Below, piece after piece: positions 12,493 to 20,781 of a stretch of DNA of 64,000 bases. The DNA lies in NCBI GenBank assembly GCA_030425195.1, contig JAUIAV010000002.1, positions 1 through 64,000 on the forward strand, written 5' to 3'. How positions within the stretch are numbered: the first letter of the stretch is position 1; every line of letters begins with the position of its first letter. The notes beneath the pieces are model-generated. The model made no database searches. It saw nothing but the letters and a program-made list of their open reading frames with translations, and was not told the origin of the DNA. The position numbers and the translations under genes are program-made. Source of the DNA: Gammaproteobacteria bacterium. Lineage in GTDB: Bacteria > Pseudomonadota > Gammaproteobacteria > Pseudomonadales > Azotimanducaceae.

Positions 12493-12919
12493 GCGTTCTG
12501 CAGATCTGAAATGGATTCATCCCGATGGTTTGATGGATACGCCCGGCATGACGGCTGAAGAAATCCTGGCCGGATGTCTGTCTCGAGCCGAACGCCTCCT
12601 CCCCGGGTCCTCGATCGTCATAGACTGCCAGATACGGCCGAGTTCCATCGAAGGACTGCTGCGTTCACATCCAGTGCAGTCCTGTGCGATGGTGCTGCTG
12701 GTCTGCCCGCGGACCATTAGAGAAGAACGATTACTTGACCGGGGATGGCCGACACAGGACTTCGATCAGATTGATACCTGGGCGTCCATACTGCTTGAAG
12801 AGGCGCGATCAGCAGGTAGCGTGATCATTGATACGAGCGAGACGACTGTAGATCTGATGGTGGGCGAACTGGACAGGCGAGGGATACGATACTCAGGGGT
12901 AGCGTCGGATGATCTGTGA
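12425..12919 (+). CDS. P-loop NTPase, small-molecule kinase-like
   Basis: A 164-residue protein starting at TTG 12425 with a Walker A GVSGSGKTT at about residues 8-16. A WIHPDG acidic motif and VIDCQIRPSS follow, and a lid-like RERLLDRGW-type stretch appears later. This is the pattern of adenylylsulfate/gluconate-type or zeta-toxin-like kinases; substrate unknown. First of three such small kinases in the region. Confidence 0.8.
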   Translation: MNILLINGVSGSGKTTLSKALVERSADLKWIHPDGLMDTPGMTAEEILAGCLSRAERLLPGSSIVIDCQIRPSSIEGLLRSHPVQSCAMVLLVCPRTIREERLLDRGWPTQDFDQIDTWASILLEEARSAGSVIIDTSETTVDLMVGELDRRGIRYSGVASDDL

Positions 12920-13370
12920 TCCGCAGCAGGAGGAAGACCTGAGGCCTCTCCTCCCTTCCGACTTCAGCGCCGTCGTCAGACTGCTGGAGGCTGGCTCGCT
13001 GAGCAGCGATGACCTGACGCCGGATGATATGGATTCTTTTCTGGGTATTGTGAAGGAGGATGCGCTGGCTGCTGTTGGTGGCCTTCAGCTGTTCGGCAGC
13101 GAAGCGCTGATGCGGTCCGTGGTAACGGATCCGGATTCAAGAGGACGGGGGTATGCGAGGCGAATTGCGCGCCAGCTGGAATCTGATGCGAGAAGAAGGG
13201 GTGTTCGGGCGATCTACCTGCTCACCGAGACCGCCGCCACATTTTTTGAAAGCCTGGGTTACCGGCTCGAGTCGAGAGCGAAAGCGCCTGCCTCCATCGC
13301 GGCTACCGATCAGTTCGCGAAGCTCTGTCCCGACTCTGCAGGCTTCATGATCAAGCGTGTTGGTGGCTGA
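12909..13370 (+). CDS. GNAT N-acetyltransferase, ArsN2-like
   Basis: A 153-residue GNAT protein with acetyl-CoA binding motif A in VVTDPDSRGRGYARRI. The C-terminus FFESLGYRLESRAKAPASIAAT, QFAKLCPDSAGFM is the hallmark of ArsN2 arsenic-resistance acetyltransferases. Known ArsN2 genes usually sit near ars genes, but none are present here. Overlaps the kinase gene by 11 bases. The precise substrate is an inference from the C-terminal pattern. Confidence 0.82.
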   Translation: MICDPQQEEDLRPLLPSDFSAVVRLLEAGSLSSDDLTPDDMDSFLGIVKEDALAAVGGLQLFGSEALMRSVVTDPDSRGRGYARRIARQLESDARRRGVRAIYLLTETAATFFESLGYRLESRAKAPASIAATDQFAKLCPDSAGFMIKRVGG

Positions 13371-13533
13371 CAAGCGAAAAGCCGTGCCCTGACCTTGCCG
13401 GCTTTCGACGGTATCGTGCCGGCTGCGGCCGTTGTATCTCCGCCATCGTCAGAGATCGGAGAATCCGGGTGGAGAGTATGTGCGTCGAGTATGCTGAGCA
13501 ACTGCATGGACCACACACCAGAGGACAAAGGCG

Positions 13534-14031
13534 ATGAACGGACTCGTAGAACTCTTCGATACCAGACTCAATACGCTCGAACATCTCCTGCAGCAGGGCG
13601 CCTCTCACTTCGGAAACGATGAGTTCCTGATGCTGCGGCTGGTGGACGACATGCTCCCGCTGGGAACTCAGATTGCATTCACCTGCAATCAGCCGACGAA
13701 CTTCGCGCAATGGGTCAGAGGAGACGAGGTGAACAACCTGGATCCTGACGTCACCGGTGTGGAAGAGGCTACGCGACTCATTTCGGCGACTCGGGCTGAG
13801 CTGGCATCGATTGGTCCTGCCGGGGCGACCGCGCCGGAAACGAAACGGCTGGAATTCGGTGCTGGCCGATATGCGGAGCTTTCGGGCGAGGAGTACGTGA
13901 ACGATTTCCTCGTGCCCAACTTCTATTTCCATCTGGTGACCGCCTACGACATCCTCCGGGCGAATGGCGTACCGCTTGGAAAGGCCAACTACATGGCGCA
14001 TCTTCTGGGCAGGGTCAAAGGCGCAGAGTGA
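13534..14031 (+). CDS. DUF1993 family protein
   Basis: A 165-residue helical protein (DinB-like four-helix fold expected). Family signs are FLMLRLVDDMLPLGTQIAFTCNQ and the C-terminal FYFHLVTAYDILRANGVPLGK. Unknown function. The first bases of the gene and those before it resemble an attC left arm (AAGGCGATGAACGGAC). Confidence 0.87.
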   Translation: MNGLVELFDTRLNTLEHLLQQGASHFGNDEFLMLRLVDDMLPLGTQIAFTCNQPTNFAQWVRGDEVNNLDPDVTGVEEATRLISATRAELASIGPAGATAPETKRLEFGAGRYAELSGEEYVNDFLVPNFYFHLVTAYDILRANGVPLGKANYMAHLLGRVKGAE

Positions 14032-14037
14032 GAAGCG

Positions 14038-14556
14038 ATGCCTGTGAATGCAGAAGCAATCAGGATCAGGGAAGCCTCGGAAGCAGACTTCGAGCAGATC
14101 TGGCCGATCTTCCGTGAAGTGGCCACAGCTGGAGACACCTATGCCTACGATCGGGACATAGAGAAACCCCAGGCCTTCAGACAGTGGATGGTGATTCCGG
14201 AGCGAACTTTCGTTGCCGAGGAAGATGGTCGGATTCTCGGTACCTACTACATCAAAACGAATCACGCCGGCCCGGGAAGCCATGTCTGCAACTGCGGCTA
14301 TATGGTATCGGCCGCAGCTCGAGGTCGCGGGCTGGCGACATCCATGTGCGAGCACTCCCAGGATGTCGCCCGCGAAATGGGGTATCAGGCCATGCAGTTC
14401 AATCTCGTCGTGGAAACGAACGAAGGCGCGGCCAGACTGTGGCAGAAGCTCGGATTCGACATCGTCGGTACGATTCCCCAGGCCTTCGACCATCCCGAAC
14501 ACGGCTACGTGGGAGCGTATGTGATGTTCAAGTGGCTTGGTAGCGAAGGGGGTTAG
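14038..14556 (+). CDS. GNAT family N-acetyltransferase
   Basis: A 172-residue GNAT: FVAEEDGRILGTYYIK, motif A YMVSAAARGRGLATSMCEHS, and NEGAARLWQKLGFDIVGTIPQAF near the end. Substrate unknown. Six bases after the DUF1993 stop, probably co-transcribed. Confidence 0.9.
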   Translation: MPVNAEAIRIREASEADFEQIWPIFREVATAGDTYAYDRDIEKPQAFRQWMVIPERTFVAEEDGRILGTYYIKTNHAGPGSHVCNCGYMVSAAARGRGLATSMCEHSQDVAREMGYQAMQFNLVVETNEGAARLWQKLGFDIVGTIPQAFDHPEHGYVGAYVMFKWLGSEGG

Positions 14557-14572
14557 GGCTGCGGACTGACAG

Positions 14573-14836
14573 GTGCTCGAGATTGTGAATTCTTTGATCC
14601 ATCAGCGGGTTGAAGACTGCCGGCGGGGCGAGAATCCGAAGGTCATCGCCCGCGTTGCGGAAGCCGCCCTCCATGCTCATATCTTCCCCCGCTATTCGAG
14701 TGAGCAGGAATCCCTCCGAAAGGTGCCTGTCTGGGCGTATGATTGGGTTGACGCGACGATATTCGACCCGCAAAGAGATTGCGATCTGATGGAACAGATC
14801 CGCGGGGAGATCGTTGGCGCCGGAATCGGCGCATGA
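14573..14836 (+). pseudogene. Internally deleted HIT-family hydrolase
   Basis: Only 87 residues. The N-terminal RVEDCRRGENPKVIAR and the C-terminal ALHAHIFPRYSSE, LRKVPVWAYDW are typical of HIT-like Ap4A hydrolase relatives of about 150 residues. The roughly 65 residues normally between them (the nucleotide-binding strands) are absent, with VIAR joined to AEAALHAHIF. The active-site HAHIF histidines remain but the fold cannot be complete. The frame is kept open. Start GTG 14573 is tentative. Confidence 0.7.
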
Positions 14837-14854
14837 ACAGGGTGGAGAACCTGA

Positions 14855-15172
14855 ATGGCTGGCATTGACGACATCATCGGCGGCTGGGTGAAGGACGCGG
14901 AGAAATCCGGCGAGGTGAAGCGCCTGCCGGGCTACGGCAAACCGTTGAATCTGGACGATGACCGCCACGTGCCCCCGAAATACCGGGTGGCGTATCGGGT
15001 GCTCAAGAACGCGGGCTATGCGCCGCCGGAGGTCGAGATGATCCAGCAGGTCGCAGAGCTGAGAAAGATGCTGGAAGCTGAGACCGATTCCAACCGAAGC
15101 GCCGAGCTCAGATCCCGTCTGATCGGGTTCCAGCAGAAGCTGGACGTCATGCTCAACCGGTCGGCGACCTGA
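14855..15172 (+). CDS. DUF1992 (DnaJ-homologue C28-like) protein
   Basis: A 105-residue helical protein with the DUF1992 motif GEVKRLPGYGKPLNLDDD and the later YRVLKNAGYAPPEVE. Widespread, function unknown. Complete length for the family's conserved domain. Confidence 0.9.
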   Translation: MAGIDDIIGGWVKDAEKSGEVKRLPGYGKPLNLDDDRHVPPKYRVAYRVLKNAGYAPPEVEMIQQVAELRKMLEAETDSNRSAELRSRLIGFQQKLDVMLNRSAT

Positions 15173-15190
15173 AGGCCGGAACACAGGAAG

Positions 15191-15610
15191 ATGAGTGACC
15201 GTCCCCTGATAACCGGTGGTTGTTTCTGCGGGGACGTCGCCTATGAGATCGACGGCGCCCTGCAGAGCGGTCGCGCGTGCCACTGCTCCAGATGCCGCAA
15301 GGCGTTCAGCGGTGCCTCATCCGCCTATGCTGAGATCGCGCCCGGCAGCACGTTCCGCTGGACGGGCAGGGAGCCGGTACGGTTCGACACCGGCGGCGGC
15401 TGGGGCATGGGATTCTGCGGTCGGTGCGGTTCGACGTTGTGCGGTCTGATGGGAGAAAAGGTGCACGGCGTGACACTCGGATGCGTGAATGGCGATCCGG
15501 GTGTCGAGATCGACTATCACCTGTTCGTCGGTTCCAGAGCGCCCTGGGACCACATCGGCGGGAGCGCGCCACAGTACGAGGCACATCCGCCGGCCAGCGG
15601 GTCGGACTGA
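15191..15610 (+). CDS. GFA family zinc protein
   Basis: A 139-residue GFA protein with GGCFCGDVAYEI, the zinc cluster CHCSRCRKAFSG, and the later FCGRCGSTLCG. Probably binds two zinc ions and may act on a glutathione or thiol adduct; substrate unknown. Followed without spacing by a P-loop kinase, a pairing that is repeated at 16093/16453. Confidence 0.9.
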   Translation: MSDRPLITGGCFCGDVAYEIDGALQSGRACHCSRCRKAFSGASSAYAEIAPGSTFRWTGREPVRFDTGGGWGMGFCGRCGSTLCGLMGEKVHGVTLGCVNGDPGVEIDYHLFVGSRAPWDHIGGSAPQYEAHPPASGSD

Positions 15611-16096
15611 TTGGCCAGGCTGGTACTGCTCGGCGGACCGCCGGGCATCGGCAAATCGACGGCCCTCGGCCTGCTGGAGGGACGCGTCCCCGGTTCCGCG
15701 CTGCTCGATGCCGATGACGTCTGGCGGGTTGCGCCGGATCTGGCAGTACCCGCGAACCGCAACGCAGCCATCGACAACGTTGTCAGCGTGCTGCGCGGCT
15801 ATTTCGACGCGGGATGCGAGATCGGCCTCATCAGCTGGGTATTCGCCCGCTCGGCGCTGTACCAGCCGGTGATCGAAGGCGTTGGCGACCGGGCGGCATC
15901 CGTACAGATGCTCTATCTGACGGCAGATGCCCGGACGATTGGGCAGCGTCTGGCGCATCGGGATGAGCCGGAAAAACTGGAGTACGCGATGAGCCGCCTG
16001 GCGCTCATCGAAGCCCTCCCCTACACGAAATGCGACACCACGAATCGATCACCGGCCGAAGTAGCCGACTGGATCGAAGGGCAGATCTCAGGATGA
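15611..16096 (+). CDS. P-loop NTPase, small kinase-like
   Basis: A 161-residue protein with Walker A GGPPGIGKST (residues 8-17) and an acidic LLDADDVWR strand. A Q-x-L-x-H-R lid region (GQRLAHRDEPEK) follows. TTG 15611 directly follows the GFA stop codon and is the only early start, implying coupling. Resembles shikimate/gluconate kinase-like proteins of unknown substrate. Confidence 0.82.
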   Translation: MARLVLLGGPPGIGKSTALGLLEGRVPGSALLDADDVWRVAPDLAVPANRNAAIDNVVSVLRGYFDAGCEIGLISWVFARSALYQPVIEGVGDRAASVQMLYLTADARTIGQRLAHRDEPEKLEYAMSRLALIEALPYTKCDTTNRSPAEVADWIEGQISG

Positions 16097-16443
16097 AGAA
16101 GACCTACACCGGCGCATGCCACTGCGGGGACGTCCGTTTCGAGGTGGACATGGTGCTGGATCATGTCCGTGTCTGTGACTGTTCCATCTGCAGGAAGCGC
16201 GGGGCGCTCATTCATCGGGTGGCGGAAGACGATCTGCGGATTCTCAGCCCGCTTCAGTCACTGACCCTCTATCAGTGGCACACGGAAACGGCGAAGGATT
16301 ATTTCTGCCCCCGTTGCGGCATTCTGCCTTTCCGCCGACCGCGCACAGCGCCGGAGATGTGGGCGGTAAACGTCCGTTGCCTGGATGGTGTGGATCTGGC
16401 GCTCATCCGGGTCGACCACGTCCGCGGCAGCGAACTGAGCTAG
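16093..16443 (+). CDS. GFA family zinc protein
   Basis: A 116-residue GFA protein: GACHCGDVRFEV, CDCSICRKRGAL, and FCPRCGILPF. Shorter than the previous GFA gene, lacking the C-terminal extension. ATG 16093 overlaps the kinase stop by 4 bases. Confidence 0.9.
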   Translation: MKKTYTGACHCGDVRFEVDMVLDHVRVCDCSICRKRGALIHRVAEDDLRILSPLQSLTLYQWHTETAKDYFCPRCGILPFRRPRTAPEMWAVNVRCLDGVDLALIRVDHVRGSELS

Positions 16444-16452
16444 CCAACCTGC

Positions 16453-16947
16453 ATGCGCCCTACTCTGCATCTCCTCTGTGGTATGGCGGGCGCCGGGAAG
16501 ACGACACTGGCGAAGCAGATCGAAGCCCAGACGGGCGCTCTGCGGCTGTCGCCAGACGAGTGGCTGCTCGAGCTCATGGCCGATCCGGCGGATCGAGCGG
16601 AGATGGACCGGATGCGGCCGTCCGTGGAGGCGCTGCAGTGGCAGGTGGCGGGCGGGTTTCTCGAGCGGGGTCTGGACGTGGTGCTGGAGAATGGCTTCTG
16701 GCACCGGGACGAACGCCTTGACCGCTGCAGAACGGGGCAACGCCTCGGCGCCTGTGTGGTCCTGCACTTCCTGGACGTGCCGCGGGACCTGCTCCTCAAA
16801 CGTATTCAAGCCAGAAACCGGACACTAGAGGCCAGAGCGCTGTTCATCACGGAGCAGGAGCTGGACCGGTGGCTCGGAAGCTGGTTCCAGAGACCGGATG
16901 AGGGCGAGCTGGCCGCCTACGACCGATACGTGCTTCACATTCCATAG
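16453..16947 (+). CDS. P-loop NTPase, small kinase-like
   Basis: A 164-residue protein with Walker A GMAGAGKTTLAKQI (residues 10-23), RLSPDEWLLELM and DVVLENGFWHRDER. The lid region LLKRIQARN follows. Similar to zeta-toxin or aminoglycoside-kinase-like small P-loop proteins; target unknown. Pairs with the GFA gene upstream in the same way as 15191/15611. Confidence 0.82.
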   Translation: MRPTLHLLCGMAGAGKTTLAKQIEAQTGALRLSPDEWLLELMADPADRAEMDRMRPSVEALQWQVAGGFLERGLDVVLENGFWHRDERLDRCRTGQRLGACVVLHFLDVPRDLLLKRIQARNRTLEARALFITEQELDRWLGSWFQRPDEGELAAYDRYVLHIP

Positions 16948-17021
16948 GCGGGCGTCGGCTGGAGAAAGGTTGAACCGTGAACTCCGGCCCTGAATACTCG
17001 CCTGAAAGTCAGGGGGTCAAC

Positions 17022-17360
17022 ATGACTGCGTTCCGCATTCTGCTCGCCGTGCTTTTTCTCTGGGTGGTGCTCTATACGATTCCCGTGCTCGCCACGCACG
17101 GGATCTCGCCGCTGTTCGTCACGTTCTTCGGTGACATGGCCGAATTCACCTGGCCGGGTCAGTTCAATGCCGACTTCTTCGGATTCCTGCTGCTCTCGGG
17201 CGTCTGGGTCGCCTGGCGGAATCACTTCTCACCCCTCGGACTGGTGCTTGGAGGGGTGGCCGTAGTGGGTGGGATCCCGTTCCTGACCGCGTACCTGTTC
17301 ATCATGAGCTTCCGGGTGGACGGAGAACTGAAGACGCTGCTGATGGGTACGGGGCGCTGA
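17022..17360 (+). CDS. Small membrane protein, possibly DUF1475
   Basis: A 112-residue protein with three or four membrane segments: residues 4-22, 49-65 and 70-93. The segment GFLLLSGVWVAWRN and the end FLTAYLFIMSFRVD resemble DUF1475 membrane proteins; not certain. ATG 17022 follows AGGGGG. Confidence 0.65.
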   Translation: MTAFRILLAVLFLWVVLYTIPVLATHGISPLFVTFFGDMAEFTWPGQFNADFFGFLLLSGVWVAWRNHFSPLGLVLGGVAVVGGIPFLTAYLFIMSFRVDGELKTLLMGTGR

Positions 17361-17404
17361 ACCTTCGCTATCAGGCGGACGAGGCGCCGTTTGCGGACGA
17401 ACTG

Positions 17405-17818
17405 GTGGAGGCTCTGCTCGCGCTTGCCGAACGGGTGTTCGGCAGCATCGAAGTGGAGCACACTCGCTGGCGACTTCGAAGCATGCCTGCGTTGAGTGCA
17501 TTCACTGCCTGGGATGGTGACCGGATGGTGGGCTTCAAGGTCGGCTATGCTGCCACCGCCCGGCGTTACTACAGCTGGCTCGGCGGGGTCGACCCAGACG
17601 TGCGGCGAGTGGGCATCGGCGTTGCGCTCATGGAACGGCAACACCGGTGGGCGGAAGAAGCCGGGTTCGAGCTGGTAGAAACCGAGGTAGCTCAGAACAA
17701 TCACGCGATGCAGCAGCTGAACGAAAGGTCGGGATTCGTCGCGGCCGGCATCCGCTTCGACCAGGAAGTACCGAGAGTGATTTACCGGAAACGTCTCGCT
17801 GCCAGCCTGGAAAACTGA
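17405..17818 (+). CDS. GNAT family N-acetyltransferase
   Basis: GNAT protein of 137 residues from GTG 17405, or about 153 if the in-frame CTG 17357, which overlaps the upstream stop, is used. The extra residues (LRYQADEAPFADELVEALL) look like real GNAT N-terminus, so the longer form is quite possible. Motif A is VDPDVRRVGIGVALMERQ and the end has LNERSGFVAAG. Substrate unknown. Confidence 0.83.
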   Translation: MEALLALAERVFGSIEVEHTRWRLRSMPALSAFTAWDGDRMVGFKVGYAATARRYYSWLGGVDPDVRRVGIGVALMERQHRWAEEAGFELVETEVAQNNHAMQQLNERSGFVAAGIRFDQEVPRVIYRKRLAASLEN

Positions 17819-17822
17819 CTCG

Positions 17823-18320
17823 GTGCCGTTCACACCTTTTCATCTGGGCGCGGGTGCGGCCTTTAAGGCGCTCGGCGGCCGCCGCGTCAGTTTCATGGTG
17901 TTCGGCGGTACCCAGGTGCTGATGGATCTGGAACCGGGCTACAAGCTGCTGACCGGGGGAACGCAGCTACATGGACCCAGCCACACGCTCGCCGGCGCGC
18001 TGGTGATCGGCCTTCTAGCGGCAGTGATCGGGAAGCCCATCAGCGAATTCGCGTTCCGGGTTGGCGGCAGGCCTGACGTGACGATCAGCTGGCAGGCAGC
18101 GCTTGCGGGAGCCCTACTCGGGTCCTTCTCTCACGTGCTCCTCGACGCTGTCATGCATGCCGATATGCGTCCCTGGTGGCCTGTCGGTGAAGGCAACGCA
18201 CTACTCGGCTGGTTTCCCATCGGCGAACTTCACCTTTACTGTGTGCTCCTGGGGGTGATCGGGGCGCTCGGCGTCTGGCTCCGACACACGGCTTACGCCG
18301 GCAGGCAGAGCAAAGAATGA
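17823..18320 (+). CDS. YdjM/DUF457-like membrane protein (putative metal-dependent hydrolase)
   Basis: A 165-residue membrane protein beginning MPFTPFHLGAGAAFK, with GPSHTLAGALVIG and SFSHVLLDAVMHADMRPWWP. These match the H-x-x-D histidine-rich pattern of the YdjM/DUF457 'membrane-bound metal-dependent hydrolase' family. Catalytic activity is not established for most members. GTG start 17823, five bases after the GNAT stop. Confidence 0.8.
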   Translation: MPFTPFHLGAGAAFKALGGRRVSFMVFGGTQVLMDLEPGYKLLTGGTQLHGPSHTLAGALVIGLLAAVIGKPISEFAFRVGGRPDVTISWQAALAGALLGSFSHVLLDAVMHADMRPWWPVGEGNALLGWFPIGELHLYCVLLGVIGALGVWLRHTAYAGRQSKE

Positions 18321-18389
18321 AATTCAGGGCCAGCGACAGATCAGCGCTGCAGTCCCGGGTTAACCGGTTCAACGGAAGGGAGGAAATTC

Positions 18390-18755
18390 ATGGACCTGGG
18401 TGCGTTTTCAATCAGCCTCGCGGTGAAGGACCTCGAGGCCTCCACATCGTTTTACGGCAAGCTCGGTTTTCAGCCGATCGGCGGCGGTGACGACTGGCAG
18501 ATCCTGCGGAATGGCGATCACGTGATCGGGCTCTTTCAGGGGATGTTCGAGCAGAACGTGCTTACCTTCAATCCGGGATGGAATCAGCAGGGGCAGGAAA
18601 CCGCTGAATTCACGGACGTGCGCCAGTTACAGGCGGCCCTGCGGGAAGCCGGGGTGGAAGTCCTCAACGCGGTGGATGAGTCTGGCGCAGGACCAGGCAG
18701 TCTGGTGGTGATGGATCCGGACGGCAATCCGATCCTGATCGACCAGCACCGCTGA
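18390..18755 (+). CDS. VOC family protein
   Basis: A 121-residue single-domain VOC: FSISLAVKDLEASTSFYGKLGF, VIGLFQGMF as the first metal strand, and GSLVVMDPDGNPILIDQH at the end. GGAGGAAATTC precedes ATG 18390. Convergent with the HAD gene. Confidence 0.9.
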   Translation: MDLGAFSISLAVKDLEASTSFYGKLGFQPIGGGDDWQILRNGDHVIGLFQGMFEQNVLTFNPGWNQQGQETAEFTDVRQLQAALREAGVEVLNAVDESGAGPGSLVVMDPDGNPILIDQHR

Positions 18756-18767
18756 GCGGACGAACGC

Positions 18768-19406
18768 TCAGAGGCGCTCGAGGAGCGCCGGGAGCTCCTG
18801 CAGAGAGTCGATCTTCCAGGTCGCGGCACTGAAATCCTGTCCCCGTACGAAATCGTTGTGGACCACCACACAGTCGATTCCGGCAGCCACCGCGGAACGC
18901 AACCCCCGTTCTGAGTCTTCCACCACGATGGCCTGGTGCGGCTCGGCGCCGAAGCGCGCCAGAGCGGTGAGATAGGGATCCGGGGCGGGCTTTGCCCGTG
19001 GATAGTCACCGCTGGCCAGCACGAAAGACATGTGCTGGACGATGTCCCGGTCCCGGTGGATGAGCTCGAAGTCGTCGCGCCTGGCGGTGGTGACAATGGC
19101 CATGTCGAAACGCTCGGCAAGACGGGCCAGCACGGATTCCACGCCCGGGATCCCGATGTTCTGCTCGATCAGGTGGCGCTGGTATTCGATGTTGCGGGCA
19201 TGCCTGCGGGCTTCGATCTCGGCGTCCGTCGCGCCCAGCGCCTCCGCCCGCTGCCAGGCGGTGCGCCCGTGAGCCATGTCGATGAGATAGTTCTCGAGAT
19301 CCAGGTCCACCCCGAGCTCGGCGATCTGCGCTCGCGTGGCCTCGTAGTACCAGGGCTCCGTGTCGACCAGCACGCCGTCGTGATCCCAGAGAATGAAAGA
19401 CTTCAT
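18768..19406 (-). CDS. HAD family hydrolase (beta-phosphoglucomutase-like)
   Basis: A 212-residue HAD phosphatase. Motif I WDHDGVLVDTEP contains the nucleophile DxD, motif II is the threonine in AIVTTARRDD, motif III is the lysine in RAKPAPDPYL and motif IV is VVEDSERG. The helical cap between motifs I and II places it in subclass I, with beta-phosphoglucomutase and related sugar phosphatases. Substrate unknown. Confidence 0.92.
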   Translation of the reverse strand: MKSFILWDHDGVLVDTEPWYYEATRAQIAELGVDLDLENYLIDMAHGRTAWQRAEALGATDAEIEARRHARNIEYQRHLIEQNIGIPGVESVLARLAERFDMAIVTTARRDDFELIHRDRDIVQHMSFVLASGDYPRAKPAPDPYLTALARFGAEPHQAIVVEDSERGLRSAVAAGIDCVVVHNDFVRGQDFSAATWKIDSLQELPALLERL

Positions 19407-19502
19407 GATCCTGACGCTTGAAAATGCGACACCTTAGCGGGATGAGGGATCGGAAGGAATGCCGGTGTAGTATAGGGCCGGTCGGAAGGGGGGAGGCGGC
19501 GC

Positions 19503-19745
19503 ATGGATGATCCGAAACAGAAGGCAGCCGCCGCGTACGAGCTCGCCGCTGAGAAGCTGGATCGGGCAGCGGCTCATTGCCGGATCGCCGCTCTGCACTA
19601 TGGGAACGGGGAAGTTCCCAGGGGTTGCGCGCACGCCTTCGCAGCGCTGGGAGACCTCCGGCAGGGGGAGGAGCTGATTGATGCCAACGCAGTGCTGCAT
19701 GCGGGCAAGGCGAGTATCGATCTGGATCCGGGCGCAGCGTCTTGA
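19503..19745 (+). CDS. Small helical hypothetical protein
   Basis: An 80-residue alanine-rich helical protein (KAAAAYELAAEKLDRAAAHC) resembling a TPR-like two-helix unit. GGGAGGCGGCGC lies before ATG 19503. Overlaps the next gene by 4 bases. No family recognised. Confidence 0.65.
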   Translation: MDDPKQKAAAAYELAAEKLDRAAAHCRIAALHYGNGEVPRGCAHAFAALGDLRQGEELIDANAVLHAGKASIDLDPGAAS

Positions 19746-20152
19746 GCGGGGATGCGCCGGTCAGCGAAGTATTCCCGCTGTTGTGGTCGGATGATGTGGA
19801 ACGCCTGCTCGAGTGGGCGGTGGGCTCCCTGGGCCTGACCGAATCCTGGCGGGCACCCGGAGACCGGGATCTGGAACATGCGGAAGTGCTCTGGCCCGGT
19901 GGCCGGATCAGCATCAACGTCCGCACGGACAGCACCCGGCACATGGGACCGACGGGCATCTCTCTGAGGGTGGACGATCGGGAGCGTGTGGATGCGGTTT
20001 TTTCACTGGCACAGGCAGCGGGTGCCCACATCCTCATGACACCCACCGAATCCCCCGTGGCATACAGCTTCACCGCCGTCGACCCGGACGGCAATCAGTG
20101 GTGGGTGAACGCCGAGACAGGCTTTCTGGATGAACTGAGGCAATCGACATGA
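19742..20152 (+). CDS. VOC family protein
   Basis: A 136-residue VOC with LLWSDDVERLLEWAVGSLGL, a LWPGGRISINV strand and YSFTAVDPDGNQWWV. TTG 19742 overlaps the preceding stop. Belongs to the PhnB/bleomycin-resistance-like group. Overlaps the GST start by 4 bases. Confidence 0.86.
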   Translation: MSGDAPVSEVFPLLWSDDVERLLEWAVGSLGLTESWRAPGDRDLEHAEVLWPGGRISINVRTDSTRHMGPTGISLRVDDRERVDAVFSLAQAAGAHILMTPTESPVAYSFTAVDPDGNQWWVNAETGFLDELRQST

Positions 20153-20781
20153 CGGATCTGGTGCTCTATCACGCGGTCCCGTCCCGCTCCATCACCGTGC
20201 ACTGGATGCTCGAGGAACTCGGGCAACCCTATGAGATCGAGCTTCTGAGCCTGGAGGCGGAGGACCACAAAAAACCCGGGTATCTGGCAGTCAACCCCAT
20301 GGGACGTGTGCCGGCGCTGAAACACGGTGACCGGGTCATCACGGAGACGGCGGCCATCTGCGCCTACCTGGCGGAAACCTTCCCGGAAGGGGGGCTGAAC
20401 GTGCCGGTCGGTTCCCCGGATCGGGCAGCCTACCTGCGCTGGCTGTTCTTCGCGCCGGTCACCGCCGAGCCTGCCATCATCTGGCAGTCCCTGAACCTGC
20501 CGGATGACATGGAGTACAAACCCTTCGCGGAGGTGGAGGAAGTGGCGCGGGTGCTGGCGGACGCGTTGCGCGGCCGGGAATTCATCGCCGGCGACCGGAT
20601 GAGTGCGGCCGACGTGATGATCGGCGCCACGATCATGTGGGGTACGCAGCTCATGCCGGTGATGCCGCCGCTGCCGGAGCTCACGGAGTACTGGGCGCGT
20701 CTCGAACAGCGGCCTGCCTGGCAGCGTTCGTTCGGGGAGGATCAGAAAATCATGGCGGCGAAAACGGACGCTGGCGGATGA
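20149..20781 (+). CDS. Glutathione S-transferase
   Basis: A 210-residue GST. The thioredoxin-like N-domain has LYHAVPSRSITVHWMLEEL (serine region used for GSH activation), NPMGRVPAL and the ITETAAICAYLAETF glutathione-binding turn. The helical C-domain contains FIAGDRMSAADVMIG. Typical bacterial GST of beta/theta type. Start-stop overlaps link it to both neighbours. Confidence 0.93.
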   Translation: MTDLVLYHAVPSRSITVHWMLEELGQPYEIELLSLEAEDHKKPGYLAVNPMGRVPALKHGDRVITETAAICAYLAETFPEGGLNVPVGSPDRAAYLRWLFFAPVTAEPAIIWQSLNLPDDMEYKPFAEVEEVARVLADALRGREFIAGDRMSAADVMIGATIMWGTQLMPVMPPLPELTEYWARLEQRPAWQRSFGEDQKIMAAKTDAGG

